Assembly (NCBI GenBank): GCA_002699585.1
Contig: PABP01000038.1
Span: forward strand, 806,001 to 870,000
DNA: 64,000 nt
Reading direction: 5' to 3'
Source of the DNA: Anaerolineaceae bacterium
GTDB taxonomy: Bacteria > Chloroflexota > Anaerolineae > Aggregatilineales > Phototrophicaceae
Shown here: piece after piece, positions 45,064 to 54,405 of the stretch
Layout of the letters: every line of letters starts with the position of its first letter
Numbering within the stretch: the first letter of the stretch is position 1
Notes under the pieces: generated by a model
Databases searched by the model: none
What the model was told of the DNA's origin: nothing
Seen by the model: only the letters and a program-made list of their open reading frames with translations
Program-made: the position numbers and the translations under genes

Positions 45064-46470
45064 CTATCTGGCGACTGAACGACGGGCCGTAACCCACTGC
45101 ATCAGCCAGACCAAGGCATATGCCGATAGCAAAAACAGCAGCGGATCAGAGGGAGCACGGTAGCGCGTCGAGGAGTGGAACAGCACGTAAACCAGCGTCA
45201 TGCTGATCTGTACCAGCCACAGCAAGGAGGCTTCACGCCAGATGCGAATCGACAGCAGCGTTCCGAGGATCGCCAGCAGCAGCAAGCCGCCAAAGTAAAC
45301 GATATGCACAGGCCGACCCACCGTATTGAGCAGGCCGCTATCGTAAGACGTATTGGCATCCGTCACCCCGGCGATGCTGCCATCAGCCCGCACGATTTCC
45401 AGTTCGCCATCATCATTAATCTGGAAGGCTTCATTGGGCTGCGGATTATAGCGGGGGGCGATGTCGACGCTCCAATGAATCAAGAATTTAACCCAGAACA
45501 ATTCCGGCAGCTTATCGGGATTTTCGCGCCAGAACTGCATCGACAGGGCGAAGCGCTCGGCGTCGGCTTCACGGGTATCCCGCGGCGCGACCGTATCGGG
45601 GGCGGTCCACTGCACATCATAACCCGCTTTGAAAACCGGGATGGTCCACTCGCTGTTACCCTGCCATAAATTCGCACCAGAAGTCGTCGTCATAGGTACG
45701 AAGGCATCATACAGGCCATAATTCCGCACGATCCAGGGCACGAGTACCAGCCCACCGACGAGTGCCACAGGCAGCAAACGAGCAATTGTCTGCCACAGGC
45801 TCAGCCGGAACAGGTACCACAGGGCCACAAATACAGCAAAAAACGGCATAATCGGGCGTGCCAGCAGCGATAGCCCCAGCACGACCCCGGCAGCAATGGC
45901 AACGCCCCAGGTGCGCGCATTCAGGGCAGGTTGTTCCCGCAGGATAATCACCAACCACACGAAAGCATGCAGCCACACAATCCAGAAGGGCGTATCAATC
46001 AGCGTCAAATTCTGGAAAATCAAATAGGGGTAGACGGCAAAAAACAGGCCGCCCAATAGCCCGACCCATTCGCCCGTTGGCACGCCCCATAGGCTGCCCT
46101 GCCGGAACAAGCGGCGACCAATGTCATACAGCAAAATCAGGCTGATGGCGTCCAACACGATATGGAACAGCGCCACCTGCACAAAGCCGCGCCCGAACAG
46201 GCCATAAATCACGGCCAGCGCGTAGCTATACAGCGGCGGAACAGCTGCATCGGGGACAATCTCGCCAGAGCCATCCAACGGCGTGCGGCCATACATCCCC
46301 GTTTCGATCAGGTTCTGGGCATAATCGTCATAGGCTTCCGAGCCGTGAATGGCGTTCCCTGGCAGCGTAAAATCCAGCATAGGGGCAAAGGCCACCATAC
46401 ACCCCAGCCGCACGACTATCGCCAGCAGCAATACCAGCCCAAAACGGTATTTGACCCCAAAACGCCCCAT
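45064..46470 (-). CDS. GT39-like membrane glycosyltransferase (ArnT/PMT superfamily)
   Basis: 468 residues from the ATG at 46470 (aagga upstream). Many membrane helices (MGRFGVKYRFGLVLLLAIVVRLG at the start, AVIYGLFGRGFVQVALFHIV, LPVALVGGLVLVPWIVRNYG). The first outside loop carries the acidic motif IHGSEAYDDYAQNLIETG, where GT-C enzymes keep their catalytic acid. Such proteins transfer sugars from polyprenyl-phosphate donors to lipids or proteins on the outer face. Acceptor unknown. Neighbours include methyltransferases and another glycosyltransferase. Confidence 0.8.
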   Translation of the reverse strand: MGRFGVKYRFGLVLLLAIVVRLGCMVAFAPMLDFTLPGNAIHGSEAYDDYAQNLIETGMYGRTPLDGSGEIVPDAAVPPLYSYALAVIYGLFGRGFVQVALFHIVLDAISLILLYDIGRRLFRQGSLWGVPTGEWVGLLGGLFFAVYPYLIFQNLTLIDTPFWIVWLHAFVWLVIILREQPALNARTWGVAIAAGVVLGLSLLARPIMPFFAVFVALWYLFRLSLWQTIARLLPVALVGGLVLVPWIVRNYGLYDAFVPMTTTSGANLWQGNSEWTIPVFKAGYDVQWTAPDTVAPRDTREADAERFALSMQFWRENPDKLPELFWVKFLIHWSVDIAPRYNPQPNEAFQINDDGELEIVRADGSIAGVTDANTSYDSGLLNTVGRPVHIVYFGGLLLLAILGTLLSIRIWREASLLWLVQISMTLVYVLFHSSTRYRAPSDPLLFLLSAYALVWLMQWVTARRSVAR

Positions 46471-46670
46471 GCAATTATCCTTAACTTGGTGAATCTTTGT
46501 GTGCAACACAGCCTGTCTAAAGCAATCTTGAGTGTAGCATCGGCCATTTGACGATACTATAGAGGATGCCATATGACATCACAGGCGGATGACACGCCAA
46601 CGCTTGCTGATGCTATAAACTATGTTAAGATAGCGCACCTCTATCGTAAAGATACCCTGGGGACAAATTT

Positions 46671-47594
46671 GTGAACCCATCAAGCCCCGCCAGCCCTCGC
46701 GTGGCGGACAACATAGAACGTCATACGATTGATAGCTGCAACCTGTGCGGCTACCGCGATACCGAGCCATTTTGCCCAGCCAATGGGCGCGGCCTCGTCA
46801 AATGCAAAAACTGCGGTCTGGTCTACGTCGGCCAGCAGCCGGACGCCGAAGAGCTGTACGCCCTATATGGCGAAACCTACTTCCACAACGATGAATCCGG
46901 CGAAGTGGGTTATACCGATTACATCAAGGATGAGACCAACATCCGCCGTACCGTTAATGGCCGCTTTGACCACATTGAAAAGTTTGTGACGTCTGGCCGC
47001 TTGCTGGATGTCGGCTGTGCGATGGGCTTCTTCATCGATGAAGCCAGCAAACGCGGTTGGCAGGTGGAAGGCATGGATGTGTCGCACTTTGCTGTGCAAT
47101 ACGTTAAAGAGCGCTTTGGCCACAAAGCCTACCAGGGCAGCCTGAAAACGCTCGACCTGGAAGAGGGCGCCTACGACCTCGTGACCATGTTCGATGTCAT
47201 CGAGCATGTGCCCGACCCCAAAGGCTACATGGTGGAAGTCGGCAAGCTGCTGAAATCCGGCGGCATTTTTGAGCTGGCCACGCCAGATGTCGATAGCATC
47301 CCGGCCAAGCTCACTGGCAAGCGCTGGATCGGCTATAAGCTGTCAGAAGAGCATGTGTATTACTTCTCGGTGAATACCCTGCGCCAGATGCTGGACTACG
47401 CCGGGTTCGATGTGGTACACGTACGCCATATCGGCAAATACGTGACGCTGCGCCTGTTCCTGGATCGCCTGGGCTTTTATGCTCCCTGGCTGAGCAAGCC
47501 GCTGGCTGCGGTCGAGCGCCTGTTCAAACTGTCCGAGCGTGCCCTGTACGTCAACCCGATGGACATCGTGGCAATTACGGCTCGTAAACGCTAA
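46671..47594 (+). CDS. SAM methyltransferase with N-terminal zinc ribbon
   Basis: 307 residues from a GTG with gggga upstream. CNLCG (about 24-28) and CKNCG (about 45-49) form a zinc ribbon. A class I methyltransferase follows, with motif I LLDVGCAMGFFIDEASKRG and DVIEHVPDPKGYMVEVGKLLKSGG. This is the layout of methyltransferases in sugar, lipid or O-antigen modification. The substrate is unknown. A terminator-like repeat follows. Confidence 0.83.
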   Translation: MNPSSPASPRVADNIERHTIDSCNLCGYRDTEPFCPANGRGLVKCKNCGLVYVGQQPDAEELYALYGETYFHNDESGEVGYTDYIKDETNIRRTVNGRFDHIEKFVTSGRLLDVGCAMGFFIDEASKRGWQVEGMDVSHFAVQYVKERFGHKAYQGSLKTLDLEEGAYDLVTMFDVIEHVPDPKGYMVEVGKLLKSGGIFELATPDVDSIPAKLTGKRWIGYKLSEEHVYYFSVNTLRQMLDYAGFDVVHVRHIGKYVTLRLFLDRLGFYAPWLSKPLAAVERLFKLSERALYVNPMDIVAITARKR

Positions 47595-47620
47595 CAACAG
47601 GTCGTCAAAACCCCGTCTCT

Positions 47621-47653
47621 AAATCCCCTCACATCATGGTGAGGGGATTTTTA
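47621..47653. terminator. Bidirectional terminator, also copy 2 of dispersed repeat B
   Basis: A perfect 12-base-pair stem aaatcccctcac / gtgaggggattt with loop atcatg, then a T-run on the plus strand. It serves two convergent genes. It is nearly identical to 43494-43520. Confidence 0.85.
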
Positions 47654-47693
47654 ATTGCTGCTAAAGGCATGAGGCTTCGAGCAACATGCTTGC

Positions 47694-48296
47694 CTATTTA
47701 TCAGATAGCACCTGGGCTATTTGCTGCTTAATGGCCTGCGAATCCGTAAATAGCAGGCCATGCATACCCACCCGGATGGCCCCATCGACCTTGCGCTGCG
47801 TATCATCCACGAAGATGGCTTCGGCTGGCTCTACACCCAGACCCGACAGCGCCCGCTGGTAAATTTCTGGGTCGGGCTTGAGCAATCCCTCTTCCGCTGA
47901 ATACACGATCACGTCGAACAAGTCGTCTGTGATGGGCACATTGGTTGTTCGCGCATTGGGCCATGCATCGCTGATGACGCCCGTTTTGTAGCTTGCCTTG
48001 AGACTGCGAATGTAATCGAGCAAATCCGTATCCCAGGTCTGGGTCGCCCAGATGTCAGCCCTCAACGCTTGCAGATCATCCTCCGATAGCCCAAATGTCT
48101 GATTGGCAAACGCCCATATTTCTGCCACAGTCGCCTGACCGCGCGAAGCACGCCCACCCACTTCATTCCCGAAAACCGTATGCAGGATTTGCTCGGCAGG
48201 CAGGTTCAGTCGATCTAGCCAGGGATCGAGCGCGGCCAAGTTATGGTGATGCGACAGCACGCCACCCACATCGAAGATCACTGCACGGATTGTCAT
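47694..48296 (-). CDS. HAD-superfamily hydrolase (IA subfamily)
   Basis: 200 residues. Motif I is FDVGGVL (nucleophile Asp9), motif II VISDAWPNAR, and motif IV FVDDTQRKVDGA. The second Asp of motif I is replaced by Gly, as in HAD proteins of the dehalogenase or epoxide-hydrolase type. The enzyme is therefore probably a phosphatase or dehalogenase of small molecules. Substrate unknown. Confidence 0.85.
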   Translation of the reverse strand: MTIRAVIFDVGGVLSHHHNLAALDPWLDRLNLPAEQILHTVFGNEVGGRASRGQATVAEIWAFANQTFGLSEDDLQALRADIWATQTWDTDLLDYIRSLKASYKTGVISDAWPNARTTNVPITDDLFDVIVYSAEEGLLKPDPEIYQRALSGLGVEPAEAIFVDDTQRKVDGAIRVGMHGLLFTDSQAIKQQIAQVLSDK

Positions 48297-48428
48297 AATT
48301 GTTTGCTTTCAATAGGCGATCCAAATTAGTAGTCCGAGTATGCAAAAAAGCCCTAGTTATGGCAATGACTCAAAATCGGTGCCTTCAAATACTTGTCAGG
48401 ATCGGACTTGCCACCATCACAGTTCTGT

Positions 48429-49697
48429 TCAAAAAACTGCTTCATTAACTGCGCTTTCGATTATTTCGACGGCATTGGCAACACCATCTTCACTCTGGAT
48501 TTTTGCACCCAATTCTCCCGCACGTTGCTGCATTTTCACATCACTTACTGACTGCTGGATCGCCTCTGCTAACAGTTCAGCAGTCAGTCTTTTTCGTGGA
48601 ATTGGTTTAGGTCCAACACCGAGCTTATATACCCGATCTCCCCAGAAGCCCTGATCGCCAAAAAACGGGATCAAAATCGACGGGACACCTGCTCTGAGGC
48701 CAGCCGCAGTTGTTCCTGCACCGCCATGATGAACAACTGCCGCGACCTGCTTAAACAACCAGGTATGCGGCAGAGACTCTGCTAAGTAAACTGTATCAGG
48801 AATATCTTCTTTGGCAAAGCCGCTCCAACCAGACAGCAGAATCGCGCGCTGACCACTGCGATCAACAGCATCCAGCACCAATTGTTTGGTCTCTTCAGGA
48901 TTACGATTGCCCATACTGCCAAAACCAATGTAAATAGGCTTTGGACCCGCTTGAATGAATTGCACCAAATCGTCTGGTGGTGTCCAATTGCCTGAGGCAT
49001 CAAGGAACCAATATCCTGTGACGTGAGCATTCTTCCAATCAGTTGGCTTTGGAATCACATGCGAACTGAAACCATATAACACCGGAAATCGCGCATATGA
49101 TTCGGAGCGATACGGCCCCCAAAAGGGAACGGAGGGCAAACCTAGCTTCTGACGGATAACGTTGTCACCAGCACGAATACCTTGCCACATAATTTGTCGA
49201 GTTAGATGATGTGAAAGAAGGTTTACTGTTCGGCCCAGTTTGGCAAGGTTTTGTGGCAGCAACACACTGGCGAATTCATTTGTCGGCGTAAAGGGAAAAA
49301 CATGCGCATGAATGAGAGGGATGCCTAGTTTTTCTGACAAAGCCAGCCCAAGTGACATACCCCCATAACCAGCTAATAACAAATCCGCGCCTTTGCTGCC
49401 CGCCAGACCGTCCTCAGCCCAGTGAGCAGCAGCTTCTTTAGCCGCACTCGCAGTTTTCGCCGTGATTTTGAAGAAGTTGCCGCTCGCCAGCAGGTCGCGC
49501 ATTTCATCACTCTCAGCGAACGCCTGGACATCACCTCTCGCGGGATAGAAGCCAAGTCCCGATGACTCGACTAGCCTGCGGTAGTTCTCATGTGTAATGA
49601 GCCGGACAGCATGCCCAGCGCGCTTGAACCCTATGCCTAAAGCAATATAGGGCTGAACGTCGCCTCGACTTCCGAGAGCAATAACTGCGATATCCAT
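48429..49697 (-). CDS. GT1 (UDP-glycosyltransferase-like) glycosyltransferase
   Basis: 422 residues. The N-terminal GT-B domain begins with IAVIALGSRGDVQPYIALG, the signature of sterol and macrolide glycosyltransferases. The C-terminal donor-binding region has AAVVHHGGAGTTAAGLRAGVPSILIPFFGDQ. It transfers a sugar from a nucleotide donor to a lipid or small aglycone. A methyltransferase and a VOC protein precede it on the same strand (22 and 895 bases upstream of its start), which fits a small tailoring cluster. Confidence 0.9.
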   Translation of the reverse strand: MDIAVIALGSRGDVQPYIALGIGFKRAGHAVRLITHENYRRLVESSGLGFYPARGDVQAFAESDEMRDLLASGNFFKITAKTASAAKEAAAHWAEDGLAGSKGADLLLAGYGGMSLGLALSEKLGIPLIHAHVFPFTPTNEFASVLLPQNLAKLGRTVNLLSHHLTRQIMWQGIRAGDNVIRQKLGLPSVPFWGPYRSESYARFPVLYGFSSHVIPKPTDWKNAHVTGYWFLDASGNWTPPDDLVQFIQAGPKPIYIGFGSMGNRNPEETKQLVLDAVDRSGQRAILLSGWSGFAKEDIPDTVYLAESLPHTWLFKQVAAVVHHGGAGTTAAGLRAGVPSILIPFFGDQGFWGDRVYKLGVGPKPIPRKRLTAELLAEAIQQSVSDVKMQQRAGELGAKIQSEDGVANAVEIIESAVNEAVF

Positions 49698-49719
49698 ATT
49701 GAATCACTTTCTGGCTAGC

Positions 49720-50595
49720 TCACTTGCGTGCGTAGACAACGACCCCCGTATTTTTGAGGACCCCAAGTCGAACTAGCAGGTCATCGAACACGCCAATCGT
49801 GCGCAGCAGCGGAATCGCCAGCCAGCGCGGCAGCCTGATCTGATGCGCCAGGTAGCCCGTCACAGCCGGTTTGTTAATGAGCTTCTCAACCGTGAATTGC
49901 TGCTGCACCAGTGCCAGCCAATCATGCTCCCGACCGGCTCCCTCAAATGGCGACAGGTCTTCGGCTTCCATGCTGGCCTTAATGCGCGAAGGCGCGTTCA
50001 GGCCAAACTTGAACAGCCCCGCGAACTTCTCGCGATAGCTAACCTGGGTCGGCAGCAAGAACATCAGTGCCGAGGAAAACAGCGCCGAGCGCATATTCAC
50101 GTCACCCGCTTCATCGCTCACCCAGAACAGGCCGCCCGGTTTGAGGGCCGTATGCACCTGGGCGATGACCTGCGGCATATTGGTTAGATGATGCAGCGTG
50201 CCCTTCACGACGATGATGTCGTAAGTCTCAGGGGCCAAATCAAGCGCGTTGAGGTCGTGCATGGCATAAGTGACTGTCCCAGCGACGTCATCGGCGATGC
50301 TGGCGTAATAATCGCGGGCCACTTGCAGCGATTTCTCGCTGATGTCATAGCCGGTAGCGATTGCACCCTGCTGGGCCATCGCCAGTGACAGCCAGCCACT
50401 GGCACAGCCGAGTTCGAGCGTGTGCATCCCCAGCTGAACGCGGCTGAGTAGCGCGTCAATATCGGCCCGATGGTTGATGACGTTATATAGCAGGTGCCGA
50501 TGGGCACGCCAATCCGGCGGCAGCTCTGTGGCCATACGCTGGGCTTCCGTGCCCCATAATTCGGCTTCTTGCTGGAGTTTTTGTTCGTAGGTCAT
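49720..50595 (-). CDS. Class I SAM-dependent methyltransferase
   Basis: 291 residues. Motif I is TLELGCASGWLSLAMAQQG, the post-I acidic residue is in TGYDISEKSL, and motif IV is YDIIVVKGTLHHLTNMPQV. C-terminal helices follow (LAIPLLRTIGVFDDLLVRLGV). It resembles methyltransferases of polyketide, sugar or lipid tailoring. The start overlaps the end of the VOC gene by four bases (atga), so translation is coupled. Confidence 0.85.
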   Translation of the reverse strand: MTYEQKLQQEAELWGTEAQRMATELPPDWRAHRHLLYNVINHRADIDALLSRVQLGMHTLELGCASGWLSLAMAQQGAIATGYDISEKSLQVARDYYASIADDVAGTVTYAMHDLNALDLAPETYDIIVVKGTLHHLTNMPQVIAQVHTALKPGGLFWVSDEAGDVNMRSALFSSALMFLLPTQVSYREKFAGLFKFGLNAPSRIKASMEAEDLSPFEGAGREHDWLALVQQQFTVEKLINKPAVTGYLAHQIRLPRWLAIPLLRTIGVFDDLLVRLGVLKNTGVVVYARK

Positions 50596-50984
50596 TCGGA
50601 CTTCGGCTTGTATCCCATAATCGCTAACAGATTCTGGTCCATATCATGGAAAAAAGCCATCCAGAGATCGCGTGGGCCTTCATTGGTGACGAATTCCGGT
50701 TGGCGCACAAAATTCACACCGCGCCCGCTGAGGGCTGCATAGGCCGCGTCGATATCCTCCACCAGGAAGTAGAAAATCGACGCTGAAACGTCAATATCTT
50801 CTTCAATAGTGCTCAGCATCAGTCGGATGCCCTCGCAATCGAAGAAAGCCAGATTCGGCACCTGGAACAAAAACGTCAGGCCCAGTTGATCCCGATAAAA
50901 GGCCACAGCCGCGTCCAGATCACTGACATGGAAAGCGATCTGCCCAATTTTACCGAGACGTACTTCTTGCGTATTCTCAGCCAT
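50592..50984 (-). CDS. VOC-family protein (glyoxalase/dioxygenase-like)
   Basis: 130 residues, one VOC unit. It starts IGQIAFHVSDLDAAVAFYRDQLGL (His18-like metal ligand) and closes near DLWMAFFHDMDQNLLAIMGY. It lies directly upstream of the methyltransferase with a four-base overlap. The role is unknown; it may act on the same small molecule as the methyltransferase and GT1 enzymes. Confidence 0.85.
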   Translation of the reverse strand: MAENTQEVRLGKIGQIAFHVSDLDAAVAFYRDQLGLTFLFQVPNLAFFDCEGIRLMLSTIEEDIDVSASIFYFLVEDIDAAYAALSGRGVNFVRQPEFVTNEGPRDLWMAFFHDMDQNLLAIMGYKPKSE

Positions 50985-51187
50985 AATCAGCCTCTTTTAC
51001 CCCCTCTAATAGAACATATGTATAATACAGGAAGATTGATAACGCTACAAACCGATCAGGTTGGCGAATACCCACCTCAGCACAAACGCCAACGTTGCAA
51101 CAACATGAAAGAGGCGTATAATGCAAACGCCATCCACACAAGTGACCATCAATTGACATAGACCATAATCGGCATAGACCAAGAGCC

Positions 51188-53239
51188 ATGATTCATTATC
51201 CGCGCACATTGCTGAACCGTTTGCCATTTTCAGATAATTCCATGCTGTTGGCGCTGGCCGTTGTCGTCGGCCTGACGACGGGTATCTGCGTCGCACTGTT
51301 TCGTTCAGCGATTGAGTGGGTGCATGATATCCTGGGTGTAGAATTCGGCGAGCACTTTTTGGGCGGATTGCTGGAAAGCCTGGGCATTGATCCCCGTATC
51401 AGCATTATCATCGTGTTGGTGCTGGCCGGGCTAGTCGTCGGCTCGATTGTCCACTACATGGTCGGCCATGAACGCCATCATGGCGTTGCTGGTATTATGG
51501 AATCCGTCGCGCTGGCAGGGGGTCGCCTGCCCTATATGAAAGCACCCGCTAAAATTGTCGCTTCGGTGCTCTCGTTGGGTGCCGGGGCCTCTGTCGGGCC
51601 AGAAGACCCCAGCGTGCAGATCGGTGCCGGACTGGGTTCCTTCTTTGGCCAGAGGCTGCGTCTCAGCGAAGAATACATCAGCTTGCTGGTAGCCGCGGGC
51701 GCTGCCAGTGCCATTGCTGCCGCCTTCAACGCGCCAATCGCTGGCGTGTTTTTTGCCTTAGAAATCATCCTGCGGGAATTCACGTCACGCACATTTGGCA
51801 TTGTCGTGCTAGCCGCTGTGATTTCCTCCGGCTTTACCCAGGCCGTGCGTGGGGCTAGCCCGATCTTTGAAGACCTCAGCTATGTACTGGGCAACCCGCT
51901 GCAACTGGTCTTCTTCTTGATTCTAGGTTTCTTACTTTCAGGCATCTCAATTGTCGCCATTCGCTTCTTCTACTGGATGTCGCACGTCTGGCATGAAAGA
52001 ATTCACCTGCCTATTCCCATAGAAACCGCCGTGACTGGCCTCGCAGTCGGCATCGTTGGCTACTTCCTACCGGAAATCCTGGGGCCGGGTGAAGACTTCA
52101 TGCATAACGTGCTCACCGGGCATCTGGAGCCACAACTGGGTATTCTCATGTTGGTGCTAATTGGTGTCGCCAAGTGGATAATGACCGCGACCAGCATTGG
52201 TGGCCAGTTTGTGGGCGGTGTCTTCGCACCGACGATCTTCGTAGGCATTGTATTGGGTAATGCCTACGGCGAACTCGTAAACGTCATCCTACCCCAATCG
52301 GTCGTTGGCGCACCGCAAAACTATGCTATCGCCGGGATGGCAGGCTTGCTGGCAGGTATCGTCCGCGCGCCGATTACAGCCATCATGCTCGTGTTTGAAA
52401 TCACCGACGACTACGCCCTCATCCTGCCCATGATGCTGACAGCCGGGGTTTGCATTCTGCTGCTGGAACGCACCAATACGCATGGCATCTACATGACCAG
52501 CCTCGTCAACCAGGGTGTTTACCTCAAGCAAGGCCGTGACATCGACCTGATGCAAGCCATCACCGTTGAAGAAGCCATGCTCCAACCCGCGCCTAGCGTT
52601 CCAATCAGCCTGGACTTGCGCCAACTGCGTGATGCCTTCCACGATCAGCAGACGCGCGCCCTGTGCGTCGTCACAAAGGACAACGAACTATTTGGTATTG
52701 TCACGCTAGGCGATTTGCAACGCGCCTTTGAATCGACCATTCGCAATCCTGAAGGCGGCGCCAAAACGGTTGGCGAGATTGCCACAATCGACATCATCAG
52801 CGTACATCCTGAAGAAGCACTTTGGTCCGCCATTCGCAAGATGGGCGTACACGAGATTGGCCGCGTCCCCGTTGTCGATAGCCACAATGGCGCGGTTGTC
52901 GGTATGTTACGCCGCCACGACATCATGAAGGCCTATAACGTGGCAGCCGCCCGCAAACTGCGCGAGCAACACATCGCGGAGCAGGTGCGATTACAAACCC
53001 TAACGGGCGCACATGTGCTTGAGTACCATATCCGCAAGGGATCCGGCCTGTGTAACAAGCAAGTTCAAGAAGTCAAATGGCCACCCGAATCGGTGATTGC
53101 CTCTATCCAGCGCAAAAACCGCCTGATCGTGCCGCATGGATCGACAAAACTACAGGCTGATGATATGCTCACAGTCGTTGCTGATGCCGATAGCGAATTG
53201 TTATTGAATCGGCTCTTCGGAGAAGATAGTTACATCTGA
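51188..53239 (+). CDS. ClC-type chloride channel/antiporter with CBS and RCK-C domains
   Basis: 683 residues. About residues 20-430 form the ClC membrane domain. The GPEDP segment (137-141) matches the canonical GREGP filter, with Glu139 as the gating glutamate, and GGVFAPTIFVG is the GxFxP filter. Two CBS domains follow (about 460-590, e.g. VTKDNELFGIVTLGDLQRAF and RVPVVDSHNGAVVGMLRRHD). The C terminus (about 600-683) is a TrkA-C/RCK-C domain (KNRLIVPHGSTKLQADDMLTVVA). Such modules let nucleotides or ions regulate transport. Its stop overlaps the start of the GT9 gene by one base. Confidence 0.93.
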   Translation: MIHYPRTLLNRLPFSDNSMLLALAVVVGLTTGICVALFRSAIEWVHDILGVEFGEHFLGGLLESLGIDPRISIIIVLVLAGLVVGSIVHYMVGHERHHGVAGIMESVALAGGRLPYMKAPAKIVASVLSLGAGASVGPEDPSVQIGAGLGSFFGQRLRLSEEYISLLVAAGAASAIAAAFNAPIAGVFFALEIILREFTSRTFGIVVLAAVISSGFTQAVRGASPIFEDLSYVLGNPLQLVFFLILGFLLSGISIVAIRFFYWMSHVWHERIHLPIPIETAVTGLAVGIVGYFLPEILGPGEDFMHNVLTGHLEPQLGILMLVLIGVAKWIMTATSIGGQFVGGVFAPTIFVGIVLGNAYGELVNVILPQSVVGAPQNYAIAGMAGLLAGIVRAPITAIMLVFEITDDYALILPMMLTAGVCILLLERTNTHGIYMTSLVNQGVYLKQGRDIDLMQAITVEEAMLQPAPSVPISLDLRQLRDAFHDQQTRALCVVTKDNELFGIVTLGDLQRAFESTIRNPEGGAKTVGEIATIDIISVHPEEALWSAIRKMGVHEIGRVPVVDSHNGAVVGMLRRHDIMKAYNVAAARKLREQHIAEQVRLQTLTGAHVLEYHIRKGSGLCNKQVQEVKWPPESVIASIQRKNRLIVPHGSTKLQADDMLTVVADADSELLLNRLFGEDSYI

Positions 53240-54294
53240 TGCACATACTGGTGATACGCCCCTGCTGTATCGGCGATGTCATGATGGCGACACCTGCCCT
53301 CGCTGCTCTACGCGCACATTATCCTGATGCCTATATTACCTTTGCGGTCAGTAGTTGGGCACGCAAAGCTATCGAATTCCACCCGGCAATCAACGCTGTA
53401 TTGGATACGGGTCCCTCTGCTTTACCTGTCAAATCGATAACAGGCTTTCCGCGCTTCGTCGCTACCCTGCAAATGGGCGACTATGATCTGGCTGTCTCGC
53501 TGGTGCGTTCGCCATTGATGAGCCTTGCCCTACGTATGAGCGGCATTCCGCAGCGGGCAGGCATCAGCAGTGGATGGCGCGGTTTTGGCTACAATGTCAA
53601 AGCCCAGGTTGATCCAGCAGAACGCCGCAACGAAGCCGAAATTTACCTGTCAGTAGTCGCTGCCCTGGGTGTGCCAACCGAGGGCTTCCAGACGAATATC
53701 ACAGCCCCCATCGAAGATCAGGAATATGTTGACGAACTGCTGGCCAAACGCAGCCTCGATGGCCCGTTTGTGGTCATCAACCCGGCAGGCGGCAGCAACC
53801 CCGGCATGCAGATGGTCAGCAAGCGCTGGCCCGCCGAGCGTTTTGCCCAGCTCGCCGACCAACTCACAGAAGACATGGGCATGCAGATCGTCCTGCTAGG
53901 CGGCCCCGACGATAGCGGCATTATCAATGCCGTCCGCAGCCAGATGGAAGCTCACATCACGCCCTTTATTGGCGAACTGACTTTCCCACAGATTGCCGCC
54001 CTCACCGCCCGCGCCGCGCTCTACATCGGCAACGACACCGGCCTGACGCATATCGCAGCCGCATCTGGCGCACCGACCGTCACCATCTTCGGCCCCAGTG
54101 ACCCGGCCCGTTATGCGCCTTATACCCGCAATTCGCTGGTGCTGTGGCACCCCACCGAATTGGCCAGCGGCGGCGTCGATCAGACCCAGCACACAGCCTG
54201 GGATTGGGAGCGTGATGGCATCAGCGTGGAAGATGCACGCTCACAAATACAAAATTTTCTGGCAAATGCCCCAAAAAGTCGGCAAAACCTATAG
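53239..54294 (+). CDS. GT9 (heptosyltransferase-like) glycosyltransferase
   Basis: 351 residues. It opens IRPCCIGDVMMATPALAALRAHYP and has the donor-site signature GNDTGLTHIAAASGAPTVTIFGPSDPARYAP, both of the heptosyltransferase family. It transfers a sugar to an envelope glycan or glycolipid. It begins one base inside the ClC stop, so the two are co-translated; the link between transport and glycosylation is not obvious. Confidence 0.92.
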   Translation: MHILVIRPCCIGDVMMATPALAALRAHYPDAYITFAVSSWARKAIEFHPAINAVLDTGPSALPVKSITGFPRFVATLQMGDYDLAVSLVRSPLMSLALRMSGIPQRAGISSGWRGFGYNVKAQVDPAERRNEAEIYLSVVAALGVPTEGFQTNITAPIEDQEYVDELLAKRSLDGPFVVINPAGGSNPGMQMVSKRWPAERFAQLADQLTEDMGMQIVLLGGPDDSGIINAVRSQMEAHITPFIGELTFPQIAALTARAALYIGNDTGLTHIAAASGAPTVTIFGPSDPARYAPYTRNSLVLWHPTELASGGVDQTQHTAWDWERDGISVEDARSQIQNFLANAPKSRQNL

Positions 54295-54405
54295 ATACCT
54301 CATATAGTTTTATAGTTATTTCTAAGATTGAACCGCTATACTGATCTCAACGTTGGTTTCTAAACACCTTTGTTACCCATCTTTTCACAGTCAGTGACCC
54401 AGCCC

